The notes under the pieces: generated by a model
Told to the model about the DNA's origin: nothing
Database searches by the model: none
What the model saw: the letters and a program-made list of their open reading frames with translations, nothing else
Shown here: positions 7,529-7,606 of the stretch, piece by piece
Numbering within the stretch: the first letter of the stretch is position 1
Layout of the letters: every line of letters begins with the position of its first letter
Source: Proteiniphilum sp.
GTDB lineage: Bacteria; Bacteroidota; Bacteroidia; Bacteroidales; Dysgonomonadaceae
Direction: 5' to 3'
Length of the DNA stretch: 7,606 nt
NCBI GenBank assembly: GCA_031284475.1
Contig: JAISZV010000263.1
Coordinates: 1 to 7,606, forward strand
Program-made: the position numbers and the translations under genes

Positions 7529-7545
7529 AATCTCCTACGGAGATT
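7529..7545. repeat. REP-like palindromic unit 2
   Basis: AATCTCC (7529-7535), loop TAC, GGAGATT (7539-7545) form a perfect 7-base stem with a tight loop. The pattern CTCCTACGGAG resembles short palindromes I recall as dispersed in Bacteroidetes intergenic DNA; this could not be checked here. No T-run follows directly, so a terminator role is less likely. Confidence 0.5.
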
Positions 7546-7570
7546 TAGGTCTTTCGCTATTTCATTATTT

Positions 7571-7592
7571 CTTCGTTATGCTTGCAATGACG
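7571..7592 (-). repeat. Possible copy of a dispersed CGTCATTGC-type repeat
   Basis: On the minus strand this reads CGTCATTGCAAGC followed by ATAACGAAG. It resembles the widespread dispersed motif CGTCATTGCGAGC...GCGAAG found in many bacterial intergenic regions, with a few differences. It sits next to the two palindromic units and extends the gene-free tail to the window end. The identification rests on memory of the motif and is uncertain. Confidence 0.35.
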
Positions 7593-7606
7593 GCGTGCAT
7601 GAGTTG

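Noticed and set aside
7438..7606. CRISPR array or tRNA in the repeat-rich tail
   Set aside because: The palindromic units differ from each other and are not spaced as direct repeats with spacers; no cloverleaf or CCA end is visible.

Overview
The window looks like chromosomal DNA from an anaerobic member of the Bacteroidales (Bacteroidetes). The evidence is a Bacteroides-style rseC-rnfB-rnfC gene order, a mitochondrial-type aconitase and a eukaryote-like NADP isocitrate dehydrogenase beside citrate synthase, mostly AT-rich leaders without Shine-Dalgarno sites, and a good match to the Bacteroidetes -7 promoter box (TAnnTTTG). I cannot fix the genus from sequence alone.

Left part (1-2149, minus strand): the beginning of an Rnf ion-translocating ferredoxin:NAD+ oxidoreductase operon. 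Read in the direction of transcription it is rseC (SoxR-reducing/RseC family membrane protein), rnfB (multi-cluster iron-sulfur subunit) and rnfC (NADH-side subunit). rnfC runs off the left edge, and the remaining subunits (usually rnfD, G, E, A) would lie beyond it. The end of rseC and the rseC-rnfB gap consist of unusual purine-rich low-complexity sequence.

Middle (2150-2392): a divergent intergenic region of 243 bases carrying a convincing rseC promoter on the minus strand and, much less clearly, a promoter for the rightward operon.

Right part (2393-7335, plus strand): three genes of the oxidative (right-hand) branch of the TCA cycle, in the order aconitase, citrate synthase, isocitrate dehydrogenase. 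Together they convert oxaloacetate plus acetyl-CoA through citrate and isocitrate to 2-oxoglutarate, yielding NADPH. In an anaerobe this would mainly supply 2-oxoglutarate for glutamate synthesis, and the neighbouring Rnf complex balances ferredoxin and NADH. The link between the two operons is only adjacency. All catalytic residues I checked are present, and no gene shows a frameshift.

End (7336-7606): no gene seen. It holds an AT-rich hairpin with a T-run that is a probable terminator, followed by a cluster of short palindromic, REP-like repeat units.

I found no novel system here. The genes are ordinary core metabolism. The points worth a second look are the non-coding repeats, the inverted repeat ahead of icd, and start-site corrections for rseC and aconitase.
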